From Candidatus Jordarchaeum madagascarense (GTDB lineage: Archaea; Asgardarchaeota; Jordiarchaeia; Jordiarchaeales; Jordiarchaeaceae), in the NCBI GenBank assembly GCA_019056875.1, contig DXJA01000434.1:1-8412 (forward strand): a stretch of 8,412 bases of DNA. Direction: 5' to 3'. Under the pieces are notes generated by a model. It saw nothing but the letters and a program-made list of their open reading frames with translations. It searched no databases and was not told where the DNA came from. Each line of letters starts with the position of its first letter. The stretch's first letter is position 1. The translations under genes were made by a program, and so were the position numbers. Positions 1 to 5,901 of the stretch are shown here, in pieces.

Positions 1-43
1 AGAGAACCTCCTCGTACACCAAAAATAAAAACCCGCATTACTT

Positions 44-769
44 TTGTGGAGCGCTATAATTGGCATCGGCACTCCCACCTTTTTCTACAGAGAACCTGTT
101 AATGTTAGAAAGTTTATTCAAAAAATTGATACTATGAACGGAAAACAATGTTTTCTTTTCTGTACACATGGTAGCATAATAGGAAATACACTATATCACA
201 TGAAAGAGGACTTACTTAAGAGAGGCCTTTTGGTTATAGGTTCTTTTGACACATATGCTAGTTCTTCCCTTCAATTTTATCCAACACCTATGCATACCGC
301 CTATCATCCTGATGAAATTGAACTTGAAGAGGCAAAAAATTTCGGGAAAAACATATGCGATATTAGTTTAAGAATCCAGAAAGGGGAAGTGGACTTGATC
401 CCAAAGTTTGAATTAATTGAAGACACTTGGTGGGCAAAAAATTCCAAAATGGCAACACCAGAATTCTTTAGAAAATTTTCTCCCAAATTAGAAATAAATG
501 TCGACAAATGCACAAAATGTTTACAATGTCAGGAAAATTGTCCTGGAGATGCAATTAACATAGAGGCTAGCCCTCCCGAAATTCAAAATGAGGGCTGCAT
601 TTTTTGTTGGTTCTGCGAAAAATCATGTCCTGTTGGAGCAATTGAAGCCGACTGGTCTCCTATGAAAGAGTTTTCGAAATCCAACTTGAAAAAATATATT
701 GAAATCTTGAAACAAGCAGAAAGAGAAGGAAAATTCAGGCCTTATGTTGATTATGAAAAAATGTATTAA
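44..769 (+). CDS. EFR1-type flavodoxin/2x[4Fe-4S] ferredoxin protein, N-terminus missing
   Basis: An electron-transfer protein combining the rear part of a flavodoxin-like domain (about residues 1-125, with GIGTPTFFYREP near the start and FCTHG at 39-43) with a C-terminal bacterial-type ferredoxin. The eight cluster cysteines are visible as two CxxCxxCxxxCP motifs: C156/159/162/166 and C185/188/191/195, so two [4Fe-4S] clusters are expected. The FMN phosphate-binding loop (TxTGNT type) that should open such a protein is absent. The frame is closed upstream by TAA at 26-28, so the missing 50-60 residues are not simply off the window edge in this frame. The TTG at 44 is only the first formal start and has no ribosome site. 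The gene is either truncated near position 40 or frameshifted within the first 40 bases. Likely cytoplasmic; partner unknown. The family call is firm; whether the gene works is doubtful. Confidence 0.8.
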   Translation: MWSAIIGIGTPTFFYREPVNVRKFIQKIDTMNGKQCFLFCTHGSIIGNTLYHMKEDLLKRGLLVIGSFDTYASSSLQFYPTPMHTAYHPDEIELEEAKNFGKNICDISLRIQKGEVDLIPKFELIEDTWWAKNSKMATPEFFRKFSPKLEINVDKCTKCLQCQENCPGDAINIEASPPEIQNEGCIFCWFCEKSCPVGAIEADWSPMKEFSKSNLKKYIEILKQAEREGKFRPYVDYEKMY

Positions 770-904
770 AATACATCATTTAACATCTTTCACTTTTTCA
801 AATTTTTTTGATTTAATACTATTCGCCTATTGAAACACGTTTCATATTTCTGTGGGGATGGTTATACCTGACTGATTATTTAGATTCCGCCTGGATTAAG
901 CGCA
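770..904. other. Convergent intergenic region with T-runs and a short palindrome
   Basis: This spacer separates the ends of two convergent genes. T-rich stretches at about 790-812 (on the + strand) could end transcription of the ferredoxin gene, as oligo-U tracts do in archaea. A perfect inverted repeat, TGAAAC-AC-GTTTCA, lies at 831-844. No coding sequence is recognised. Confidence 0.4.
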
Positions 905-1582
905 TTATACCTCTTTTCGAAAATACTGGCCACCTCCGTTCCTCGCCTTTCGGCATCTTAAGCATACCGCTTTTGTGTCCTCGCCGATTAGTTTTGTTTC
1001 TTCAACCGCGAAACCCGCTTCTTTGGCAATTTCAGCGAGTTCATCTGGACTAAGTAACCTATTATATGGTGCGGGCGAATGAAACTTCTCTATATAACGA
1101 ACTCCCAGATTAATCTGCGATGAAGGGGGCATCTCATATCCAGTGTAATCGGCTATTACAATCCTTCCGTCGTTCTTTAGAACTCTGCCACTTTCCCTTA
1201 GAACCGCGACTGGATCTTTCACGATATGGATTAGGTTCACCAGCAGAACGGCGTCGAACGTGTTATCTTCGAACGAAGTATCATAACAATCTTCTACTTG
1301 GACTTTTACGTTGCCGTATTGACCCAGTTTCTCCATAGCCAACTCAATCATTTCTTCAGCCAAATCCGTCGCTATCAAGCGCTCCACCCTATCCGCGATC
1401 ATCTCTGAGAAAATCCCGGTTCCGCAGCCCAACTCTAAAACCACATCGGTATCCTTGAACTGATTTATGAGCCAACCCTCTATCTTTTGGTTAATCGTAT
1501 GTCCAACTATGTAGAGGACATCATCATCATGTGTGTTTGCACGTTCACCCCAATACCTATATTCTTCTTCGCTTCCAGGCAT
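905..1582 (-). CDS. Class I SAM-dependent methyltransferase
   Basis: A 225-residue Rossmann-fold methyltransferase of the small-molecule type (UbiE/Methyltransf_11-like). Motif I is LELGCGTG at residues 49-56. An acidic residue after strand 2 (ATD, D73) should hold the ribose hydroxyls. VEDC at about 97-99 matches motif II, and FDAVLLVNLIHIV at 109-121 matches motif IV and the following helix. The C-terminal part (LSPDELAEIAKEAGF) is the usual end of the fold. The ATG at 1582 is supported by AGGCGGG six bases upstream (1595-1589 on the - strand). The stop of the decayed flavodoxin gene lies inside that ribosome site, so the two were once one transcription unit. The substrate cannot be read from sequence. 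By eye it is richer in G+C than its neighbours. It looks intact. Confidence 0.88.
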   Translation of the reverse strand: MPGSEEEYRYWGERANTHDDDVLYIVGHTINQKIEGWLINQFKDTDVVLELGCGTGIFSEMIADRVERLIATDLAEEMIELAMEKLGQYGNVKVQVEDCYDTSFEDNTFDAVLLVNLIHIVKDPVAVLRESGRVLKNDGRIVIADYTGYEMPPSSQINLGVRYIEKFHSPAPYNRLLSPDELAEIAKEAGFAVEETKLIGEDTKAVCLRCRKARNGGGQYFRKEV

Positions 1583-1593
1583 TTTTAACCCGC

Positions 1594-1942
1594 CTAAACA
1601 AAAATTTCACCTAACTTAACATATTCGAAATTCACTTTTTGTTCCGAGACGAAACAAGACAAACGAGGTTTGCCAGAGTTCCGAACTACACCAATTTTTC
1701 TGTCTGGAATTTCCTCTTGATATGCTGTCAAGAAAAGTTCTACTAATGGCATCTGGTACCTATCCATACACGCCCGAACACACTAATACAAAATCGTATG
1801 AATGGGCATTTAATTCCCTATCCTTCTTGGTTATCTTTACGGAGTCTACATTATACCCTAATCCGTGGACAGTTTCTTAAATTTTTTTGGCCACCTTTTC
1901 GGTGTTACCGGTCAACAAATAATATAGATTGAGAACGTTCAT
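1594..1942 (-). pseudogene. Decayed flavodoxin-family gene upstream of the methyltransferase
   Basis: Reading the - strand from the ATG at 1942 gives MNVLNLYYLLTGNTEKVAKK, an FMN-loop motif (LTGNT) at the place expected for a flavodoxin. An in-frame TAA follows at 1879-1877 (codon 22). The frame then continues with NAHSYDFVLVCSGVYG, the typical second strand of the fold, to a TAG at 1762-1760 (codon 61). Just past that stop the homology moves to another frame, MPLVELFLTAYQEEIPDRK, and runs on to GEIFV and a TAG at 1596-1594. The gene therefore has two nonsense codons and one frameshift and cannot make a full protein without recoding. It ends 11 bases before the methyltransferase start. It is related at family level to the two flavodoxins at the right end. 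No alternative gene explains the motifs. Confidence 0.78.
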
Positions 1943-2145
1943 TTTTTATTTTATGCATCCCTTCTTTTTGAGAACAACTTTCTTATTCTTTTCATTCATT
2001 GTTCCTGCTTACCTAAATTGTGCCTACCTATAGGTCTCAACTGTTTTTCTCTTTCTCAGAATTTATGAATTGCCCTAAAAAATTTAGGGAAACCTAAATT
2101 TACTTTTAATAAAACTAAAATATTTAAGTCTTTTGCTGCCTGCCC
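1943..2145. other. AT-rich intergenic stretch with hairpins and a TATA-like box
   Basis: No gene is recognised here. It would have carried the - strand promoter of the decayed flavodoxin, but I cannot point to a convincing box for it. It contains the hairpin pair at 2073-2101 and, on the + strand, a TATA-like run (AAAATATTTAAG, about 2117-2128) just before the acetyltransferase remnant. A 15-codon frame on the - strand just upstream of 1942 (beginning MNEKNKKVV) is too short to support. Confidence 0.35.
2073..2101. repeat. Two overlapping, mutually exclusive hairpins
   Basis: The middle segment TTTAGG can pair upstream (CCCTAAA at 2073-2079 with TTTAGGG at 2083-2089, loop AAA). It can also pair downstream (AAATTTAGG at 2080-2088 with CCTAAATTT at 2093-2101, a 9-bp stem closed by a GAAA tetraloop). 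Only one can form at a time. The location, upstream of both the - strand flavodoxin remnant and the + strand remnant, suggests a terminator or a regulatory leader. There is no direct evidence of function. Confidence 0.45.
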
Positions 2146-2287
2146 GTATTTGAATGGCTTGAATCACGCAATATTGATAGAATTGAATTACGAGTAGTTC
2201 CGAAAAATCGAATAGGCTACTTTTTGGAAGAAACACGGATTTAAAGACTATCTGCATACTTTATACCTAACAAATAGCATAGATTAA
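2146..2287 (+). pseudogene. C-terminal remnant of a probable GNAT acetyltransferase
   Basis: From 2146 one frame reads VFEWLESRNIDRIELRVVPK and then NRIGYF, resembling the helix and strand before the C-terminal motif of GNAT N-acetyltransferases. At about 2221-2226 the homology passes to another frame, reading KKHGFKDYLHTLYLT, the usual end of the fold, up to TAA at 2285-2287. The acetyl-CoA-binding N-terminal half is absent. In the first frame a stop sits just upstream (2125-2127), beside a TATA-like run. The piece is about 47 codons long with one frameshift. Assignment rests on the pattern RIELRVV...NRIGYF..KHGFKDY and is reasonable, not certain. It does not look expressed. Confidence 0.5.
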
Positions 2288-2384
2288 CTTCAAATAACGC
2301 AACGTAAAAAACTTGCTCTTCGAACATTTTGAACCTTCCTAAAAGTCAACATTCATTTAACCCGAGTTAGAAAAAAGTACTAAT

Positions 2385-2852
2385 ATGAGAGTTCAGATGA
2401 TGGAAAAAAATAAAGAATTTACCGCTTACTGCGGTCTATATTGTGGGGACTGCATTCCTTCCAATCAAATATTATTTAATGTTGCGGAGAAGCTGAGAGA
2501 AGAATTAGATCAAAGACAATTTGAGAGGTATGCAGAACTAAAGAGTAGAAAGAACGAAATATTCAACGATTACGAAATTTTCAGAAAAGTGTTATCTGCA
2601 CTGATAGAATTGAGGTGCCCTAAGGCCTGTATTAATAACGGCGGTAACCCAAATTGTAGGATCCGTGAATGCGTCCGTAAAAAAGGAATAAATAGTTGTT
2701 GGGAGTGCCCAGACTTTGAAGATTGCGAACTCCTAGAGCCATTATCACTTTATCACGGGGGCACACCCAAATTTAACCTTCGATTAATAAAGAAACATGG
2801 GACGGAAAATTGGGTGGATAAAAGAGGCAAACATTATATTTGGGACAAATAG
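2385..2852 (+). CDS. DUF3795 cysteine-rich protein
   Basis: A 155-residue protein with the hallmarks of DUF3795. These are AYCGLYCGDC near the N-terminus (C16, C20, C23) and a second cluster RCPKAC...NCRIREC...CWECPDFEDC (C78, C82, C91, C96, C105, C108, C114). Ten cysteines in this spacing suggest a metal or Fe-S site, but no function is established for the family. No clear ribosome site precedes it. ATGs occur at 2385, 2397 and 2400. A weak TATA-like stretch (about 2351-2361) lies roughly 29 bases before the first ATG, so a leaderless start at 2385 is plausible, though 2397 or 2400 cannot be excluded. It appears intact and stands alone between remnants and pyruvate kinase. Confidence 0.85.
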   Translation: MRVQMMEKNKEFTAYCGLYCGDCIPSNQILFNVAEKLREELDQRQFERYAELKSRKNEIFNDYEIFRKVLSALIELRCPKACINNGGNPNCRIRECVRKKGINSCWECPDFEDCELLEPLSLYHGGTPKFNLRLIKKHGTENWVDKRGKHYIWDK

Positions 2853-2954
2853 GAAATATAGAGAACAATTTATAACAGAGTGCATCTGATTCCGATCTTC
2901 AGCTCTTACCCAAGTTGCTGCCTTAGATAAGTCAATGGTATTATTTTTTGTGTT

Positions 2955-2970
2955 GAAAAAGTTTAAATTG
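2955..2970 (+). promoter_or_regulatory. Candidate BRE/TATA promoter for pyruvate kinase
   Basis: The purine-rich GAAAAA followed by GTTTAAATTG resembles an archaeal BRE plus TATA box. It would place the transcript start near 2990 and leave a leader of about 70 bases with a strong ribosome site. A second AT-rich run (CAATTAAATATTTG, near 2991-3004) is an alternative. Confidence 0.35.
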
Positions 2971-3045
2971 ATTTTAAAAAACTATCTAGGCAATTAAATA
3001 TTTGATTCCCATTAAAACTAGGTTATTTCAGATAATGAATCATTC

Positions 3046-3053
3046 AGGAGGGA
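3046..3053 (+). promoter_or_regulatory. Ribosome binding site of pyruvate kinase
   Basis: AGGAGGGA ends six bases before the ATG at 3060. It is a near-perfect Shine-Dalgarno sequence that fixes the start. Confidence 0.8.
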
Positions 3054-3059
3054 TAGAAT

Positions 3060-4457
3060 ATGGTTAGAAGGCAGGAGAAGAAAACCAAGGTAATCTGTAC
3101 CATCGGTCCTGCTAGTATGGATTCGAAAACCCTAAAGAGAATGTATGAAGCCGGAATGGATGCGGCTCGAATAAACATTGCACATGGAGATTTTGAACAA
3201 TATAAAGAGATTATCCGGCTAACTAGGGAGATTGGGGAAATACCTATTATTATTGATATAAAGGGTCCCAACATTAGAACGCGGAATAAAACACCTATCA
3301 AGGTGAAGACTGGCGAAGTGTTAGTTGCAGGTTTTGAGAATGAGGAACTTACCTTCTCATACAATTTTTATGACGAAATAAACCCCGGAGACAAGATTCT
3401 AATTGATAACGGAGCGGTAATAACAAAATTGAAGAAAAAAGAAAATGGTAAGTTATATTTACAAGTTGAAGATGAGGGCGTTATTGAAATTAATAAAGGT
3501 GTCAATATCCCCAACAAGAGGCTTAATAACATTCCCCAATTATCTCAAAAAGATTTAGAGGCAATAGAATTTTCCAAAGAGAATGATATCGAGTTCTTAG
3601 CTCTTTCCTTCACCAGAGATGTCGATGATGTCAAGAATCTTAAGAACAAAATTGGTTCAGGCAGTCAAGCGATTATAGCCAAAATTGAAAATCATGAGGG
3701 GGTAAAAGACATTGATGCGATTCTGGAAGAAGCGGATGCGATAATGGTCGCTAGGGGTGACTTGGGTGTGGAGATAGAATATGAAAAGGTTCCGTTGATC
3801 CAGAAAGACATAATTCGAAGATGCAACCAACGAGGAAAAATTGTGATCACCGCTACACAAATGCTGGAATCCATGGTGAAAAATCCCACCCCCACCCGAG
3901 CCGAGGCGAGCGACGTGGCCAACGCAATACTAGATGGAAGCGACGCTGTTATGACTTCAGAAGAAACGTCCATTGGTAAGTACCCGGTGGAGTGCGTAGA
4001 AATGATGACCAGAATCGCAAATCAGGCTGAACGTGTGTTAGTGGGAAAAATAACCATGAACGGATTTATTAACATCTCCCAAACAGTGAGCAAGTCCATA
4101 AACCTAATGGCAAGCTCAATGCCACTGGACAAGATTGTAACCTTAACCAGATCCGGATACACTGCAAGAATGATTGCAAGGTTCAGGCTCAAACAACCAA
4201 TTATCGCCGTAACCGACAACAAAATGGTCAAGAGACAATTGGAACTGGTCTACGGGGTCAAACCCGTGTACATAAGGTACCGTGAGGCAACTGACATAAT
4301 TCGAAACACAGCTGAGATTCTCAGGAACGAAAAACTCATCGAAGACAAAGAAAATGTTTTATTCACAGCCGGAGTTAGGACAGGACAGAAACACGAAAGT
4401 AATTTAATAGAAATCCACAGAATCTCAGATCTCCTAGGTGCCAGCAAAAAGCAATAA
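3060..4457 (+). CDS. pyk: Pyruvate kinase
   Basis: Catalyses phosphoenolpyruvate + ADP to pyruvate + ATP, the last step of glycolysis, in the cytoplasm. At 465 residues it is a normal-length enzyme without the extra C-terminal domain of some bacteria. The A domain opens with KTKVICTIGPAS (8-19) and ARINIAHGD (36-44). The B domain spans about 75-155. The catalytic core IAKIENHEG (206-214; K208, E210) and MVARGDLGVE (229-238; D234) keeps the catalytic lysine and metal ligands. TATQMLESM (264-272) holds the catalytic threonine. The C domain runs from about 325 to the end (LIEIHRISDLL). Three positions are atypical: INIAHG has Ala41 where Ser is usual, IDIKGPNIRT has Ile67 and Asn71 where Thr and Glu are usual, and MTSEETSIGKYP replaces the common LSGET. 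The start is fixed by AGGAGGGA. It is probably monocistronic, with a candidate terminator after it. Confidence 0.96.
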   Translation: MVRRQEKKTKVICTIGPASMDSKTLKRMYEAGMDAARINIAHGDFEQYKEIIRLTREIGEIPIIIDIKGPNIRTRNKTPIKVKTGEVLVAGFENEELTFSYNFYDEINPGDKILIDNGAVITKLKKKENGKLYLQVEDEGVIEINKGVNIPNKRLNNIPQLSQKDLEAIEFSKENDIEFLALSFTRDVDDVKNLKNKIGSGSQAIIAKIENHEGVKDIDAILEEADAIMVARGDLGVEIEYEKVPLIQKDIIRRCNQRGKIVITATQMLESMVKNPTPTRAEASDVANAILDGSDAVMTSEETSIGKYPVECVEMMTRIANQAERVLVGKITMNGFINISQTVSKSINLMASSMPLDKIVTLTRSGYTARMIARFRLKQPIIAVTDNKMVKRQLELVYGVKPVYIRYREATDIIRNTAEILRNEKLIEDKENVLFTAGVRTGQKHESNLIEIHRISDLLGASKKQ

Positions 4458-4904
4458 ATGTTCAATTTTACTTATTTTAGGCTTGTATTAATTTTCTGTG
4501 TTGTACCTTTTCCCTAATCTTTACTTCTCGTTATTTATTTTTTAGGGAAATTTTTCTTACTTTTTCGTACTGCTCCAAGAACTATTAGTGGAATTTCAGT
4601 TGAACAATACATGAATCCCGGCTTTCACCGTTGAAATTTATGGTCATTGCAGTGTTTGAAGAATTTGAACTGTAAGTGGTAATGTGAGCGATGCCGGGCT
4701 CACCCTAATGCCTTTTCGTCACTTTTGACTTTGATATCGGAACTCTCTGTAGTTCATTGCCTGGCATCTAATCTCTAAGAAGATGGATTCCTATTTTAAT
4801 ATGTCTCACCAACTGGAGATTTTAGTAAACTCCTTTTAAAGAATTTAAATGTTAACAATTTTTGTCGTTAGCAATAATTACTGGATGAGTTCCGTATATT
4901 CACG
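4458..4904. other. Gene-poor region downstream of pyruvate kinase
   Basis: No intact gene is seen in these 447 bases. A candidate terminator lies at 4511-4565. Around 4560-4700 the - strand shows short Ser/Asn/Thr-rich stretches (ITTYSSNSSNTAMTINFNGE) in one frame and STEIPLIVLGAV in another. These could be the eroded end of a secreted or surface protein, but stops interrupt every frame. The remainder is AT-rich and leads to the antitoxin promoter. Confidence 0.3.
4511..4565 (+). terminator. Candidate pyruvate kinase terminator
   Basis: TCCCTAA (4511-4517) is complementary to TTAGGGA (4542-4548). T-runs follow at 4551-4555 and 4561-4565. The loop is long (24 bases), so the U-tracts may matter more than the stem, as is usual in archaea. 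Confidence 0.4.
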
Positions 4905-4906
4905 AT

Positions 4907-4917
4907 GTTTAAATATC
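4907..4917 (+). promoter_or_regulatory. TATA box of the vapBC-like module
   Basis: GTTTAAATATC is centred about 38 bases before the ATG at 4950. This predicts a transcript start near 4938 and a leader of about 12 bases. It overlaps the upstream in-frame ATG at 4905, which is one reason to reject that start. Confidence 0.5.
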
Positions 4918-4949
4918 TCCGCTTGAGTGGGATGATTGGTTGGATTGCT

Positions 4950-5192
4950 ATGGTCGATGAAGCGGTAATAGATGATAAAGGTAGAGTTGCCATTCCAAAG
5001 CGGCTACGTGAAGGTTTAGATTTACGGGAAGGAACCAAAGTAAAATTATTACTTGAAGAAGGAAAAATAGTCATAATGAAGCCGGTGACCCCGGAAGAAT
5101 TTATCCACGAAATGGAAGGATTCATCAAGGAAGGTTCCCCTATTCAAAAAGCAAACCCCCAGAAACTTAAGGAGATATGGGAAAAACAATGA
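4950..5192 (+). CDS. vapB: AbrB/SpoVT (VapB-type) antitoxin
   Basis: An 80-residue protein starting MVDEAVIDDKGRVAIPKRLR, the classic swapped-hairpin AbrB/SpoVT DNA-binding domain (about residues 1-45, with DDKGRVAIPKRLRE and GTKVKLLLEEGKIVI). A C-terminal tail (EEFIHEMEGFIKE...LKEIWEKQ) would wrap and neutralise the toxin. In the family it binds both the toxin and its own promoter. The frame is open to 4905, but those extra 15 residues would run through the TATA box, and family members start at this ATG. The stop overlaps the toxin start as ATGA (5189-5192). The antitoxin reads intact although its toxin is broken. Confidence 0.85.
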   Translation: MVDEAVIDDKGRVAIPKRLREGLDLREGTKVKLLLEEGKIVIMKPVTPEEFIHEMEGFIKEGSPIQKANPQKLKEIWEKQ

Positions 5193-5441
5193 TCTACGTG
5201 GATGCCAACTATTGAATCTATTGGTTTGACCAACGCTTCCCAAAGCATAAACATGTCTTAAAACCACTGAGGGAAGCCCTTCAAGAAGGGATGACCCTGA
5301 ATGTTGTCACCCTTATTGAAGTCGCTCCCTATCTACGTAATTTGACTGAGAAAGAGTTTCTTGACAAACTTAAATAAGATAGAGTCTCGCCAAATAGAGG
5401 TTCGGAGGGTGAGGAAAGTAGCTCTTTACGCTAGCGGGGAT
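5189..5441 (+). pseudogene. Broken PIN-domain toxin (VapC type)
   Basis: The frame begins MIYVDANY at the ATGA overlap with the antitoxin, the start of a PIN nuclease with its first acidic residue (D5). Codon 9 is TGA (5213-5215) where Trp would fit (NY-stop-IYWFDQRF). Reading through, TLNVVTLIEVAPYLRNLTEK matches the PIN helix with its conserved Glu, up to a TAA at 5375-5377. Similarity then resumes one base out of phase (KIESRQIEVRRVRKVALYAS, about 5376-5435) and fades. The full domain of about 130 residues, including the C-terminal acidic residues, is not present. With a nonsense codon, a frameshift and a missing end, no active RNase is expected. A reassigned or read-through TGA would not rescue the later breaks. 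Confidence 0.8.
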
Positions 5442-5453
5442 AGTTCAGTGGTT
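5434..5453 (+). other. tRNA 5'-end-like 20-mer
   Basis: GCGGGGATAGTTCAGTGGTT has the form of a tRNA acceptor strand, U8-A9, and the 5' half of a D-arm. No returning D-stem, anticodon arm or T-arm follows, so this is not a tRNA gene. It may be chance or a scrap left at a recombination edge, since it sits where the vapC similarity ends. Confidence 0.2.
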
Positions 5454-5532
5454 TAAATATGGAAAAAAATAACAATAACATAAGGGCTAAGATAAGATGA
5501 GTATAAAAGAGGAAGTAAAACATTTGGTGAAA

Positions 5533-5543
5533 TCTTAAATACT
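5533..5543 (+). promoter_or_regulatory. TATA box of the relBE-like module
   Basis: TCTTAAATACT, preceded by GTGAAA as a possible BRE, is centred about 39 bases upstream of the ATG at 5577. It predicts a short leader containing AGGTG (5564-5568). Confidence 0.45.
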
Positions 5544-5576
5544 CGCTTTTAGGTTCTATAAGTAGGTGCTTATTTT

Positions 5577-5774
5577 ATGGTGACGAAGGTAAAGGACTTA
5601 ACGGTTGAAGAATTGCGGACCTTGATATCAACTACTATTAAGGATACTTTGGAAGAGTTGATCGAAGATTTGTCTGCGCTTTCAAGTGAAGAGTATTTAC
5701 GCTCAATTGAAGAAGCAAGAACTGATTATAAGGAAGGCAGAGTAAAGCGCCTTGAGGATATCTTTGATGTATAG
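5577..5774 (+). CDS. RelB/ParD-like antitoxin
   Basis: A 65-residue, helical, acidic protein (VKDLTVEELRTLISTTIKDT, then LEELIEDLSALSSEEYLRSI) of the kind that precedes RelE/ParE toxins in archaea. The N-terminal VxxLTVEEL pattern and charged C-terminal tail (YKEGRVKRLEDIFDV) fit a small antitoxin that folds on its toxin. The ATG at 5577 has a short AGGTG site (5564-5568). Its stop (5772-5774) lies inside the toxin gene, an 8-base overlap that implies coupled translation. The reading frame is intact. Exact subfamily is uncertain. Confidence 0.7.
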   Translation: MVTKVKDLTVEELRTLISTTIKDTLEELIEDLSALSSEEYLRSIEEARTDYKEGRVKRLEDIFDV

Positions 5775-5901
5775 AATAATTTTTACTCGGAGAGCATTGA
5801 AAGATTTGGAAGGTATTGACAAAGAAATGCAGAAGAGAATTGCTGTAAAACTCGAAGAATGCTCCAAAGAACCTCTAAGATACGCTAAGAAATTAAAGGG
5901 C
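5767..5901 (+). pseudogene. RelE/ParE-superfamily toxin, cut off after about 45 residues
   Basis: From the ATG at 5767 the frame reads MYRIIFTRRALKDLEGIDKE and on to YAKKLKG, the first helical half of a RelE toxin (normally 85-95 residues). The usual continuation, the strands carrying the catalytic residues (pattern LYRLRVGDYRVIY), is absent. Past KLKG the frame runs 16 further codons through aldehyde ferredoxin oxidoreductase sequence to a TGA at 5947-5949, giving an unrelated tail. A toxin without its sheet should be inactive. The upstream in-frame TTG at 5752 is rejected because 5767 matches family starts and the antitoxin overlap. Confidence 0.78.

Noticed and set aside
831..844. Perfect palindrome TGAAAC-AC-GTTTCA as a regulator operator
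   Set aside because: It lies between two gene ends, not before a start, and a 14-base AT-rich palindrome is expected by chance now and then. A terminator role is possible but unsupported.
1120..1338. 72-codon + strand frame within the methyltransferase
   Set aside because: It is antisense to conserved methyltransferase motifs, with no family similarity and no ribosome site.
2853..3059. - strand stretch reading DLSKAATWVRAEDRNQM, and TTCCGATCT resembling part of a sequencing adapter
   Set aside because: The peptide-like stretch has no start or family I recognise. The nine-base adapter match is not extended on either side, so chance is the best explanation.
4905..4949. Upstream ATG start for the VapB-like antitoxin
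   Set aside because: It overlaps the TATA box, and family proteins begin at the next ATG at 4950.
5213..5215. TGA as a reassigned Trp or pyrrolysine/selenocysteine-type recoding in vapC
   Set aside because: Other genes here use TGG for Trp, TGA ends other frames normally, and vapC has further lesions.
5497..5538. 13-codon frame MSIKEEVKHLVKS before the RelB-like antitoxin
   Set aside because: It is too short, has no ribosome site, and its end overlaps the TATA box. It may be a scrap of another gene, but nothing supports a call.
5752..5766. TTG start extending relE by five residues
   Set aside because: The ATG at 5767 gives the usual family start and the normal short overlap with the antitoxin.
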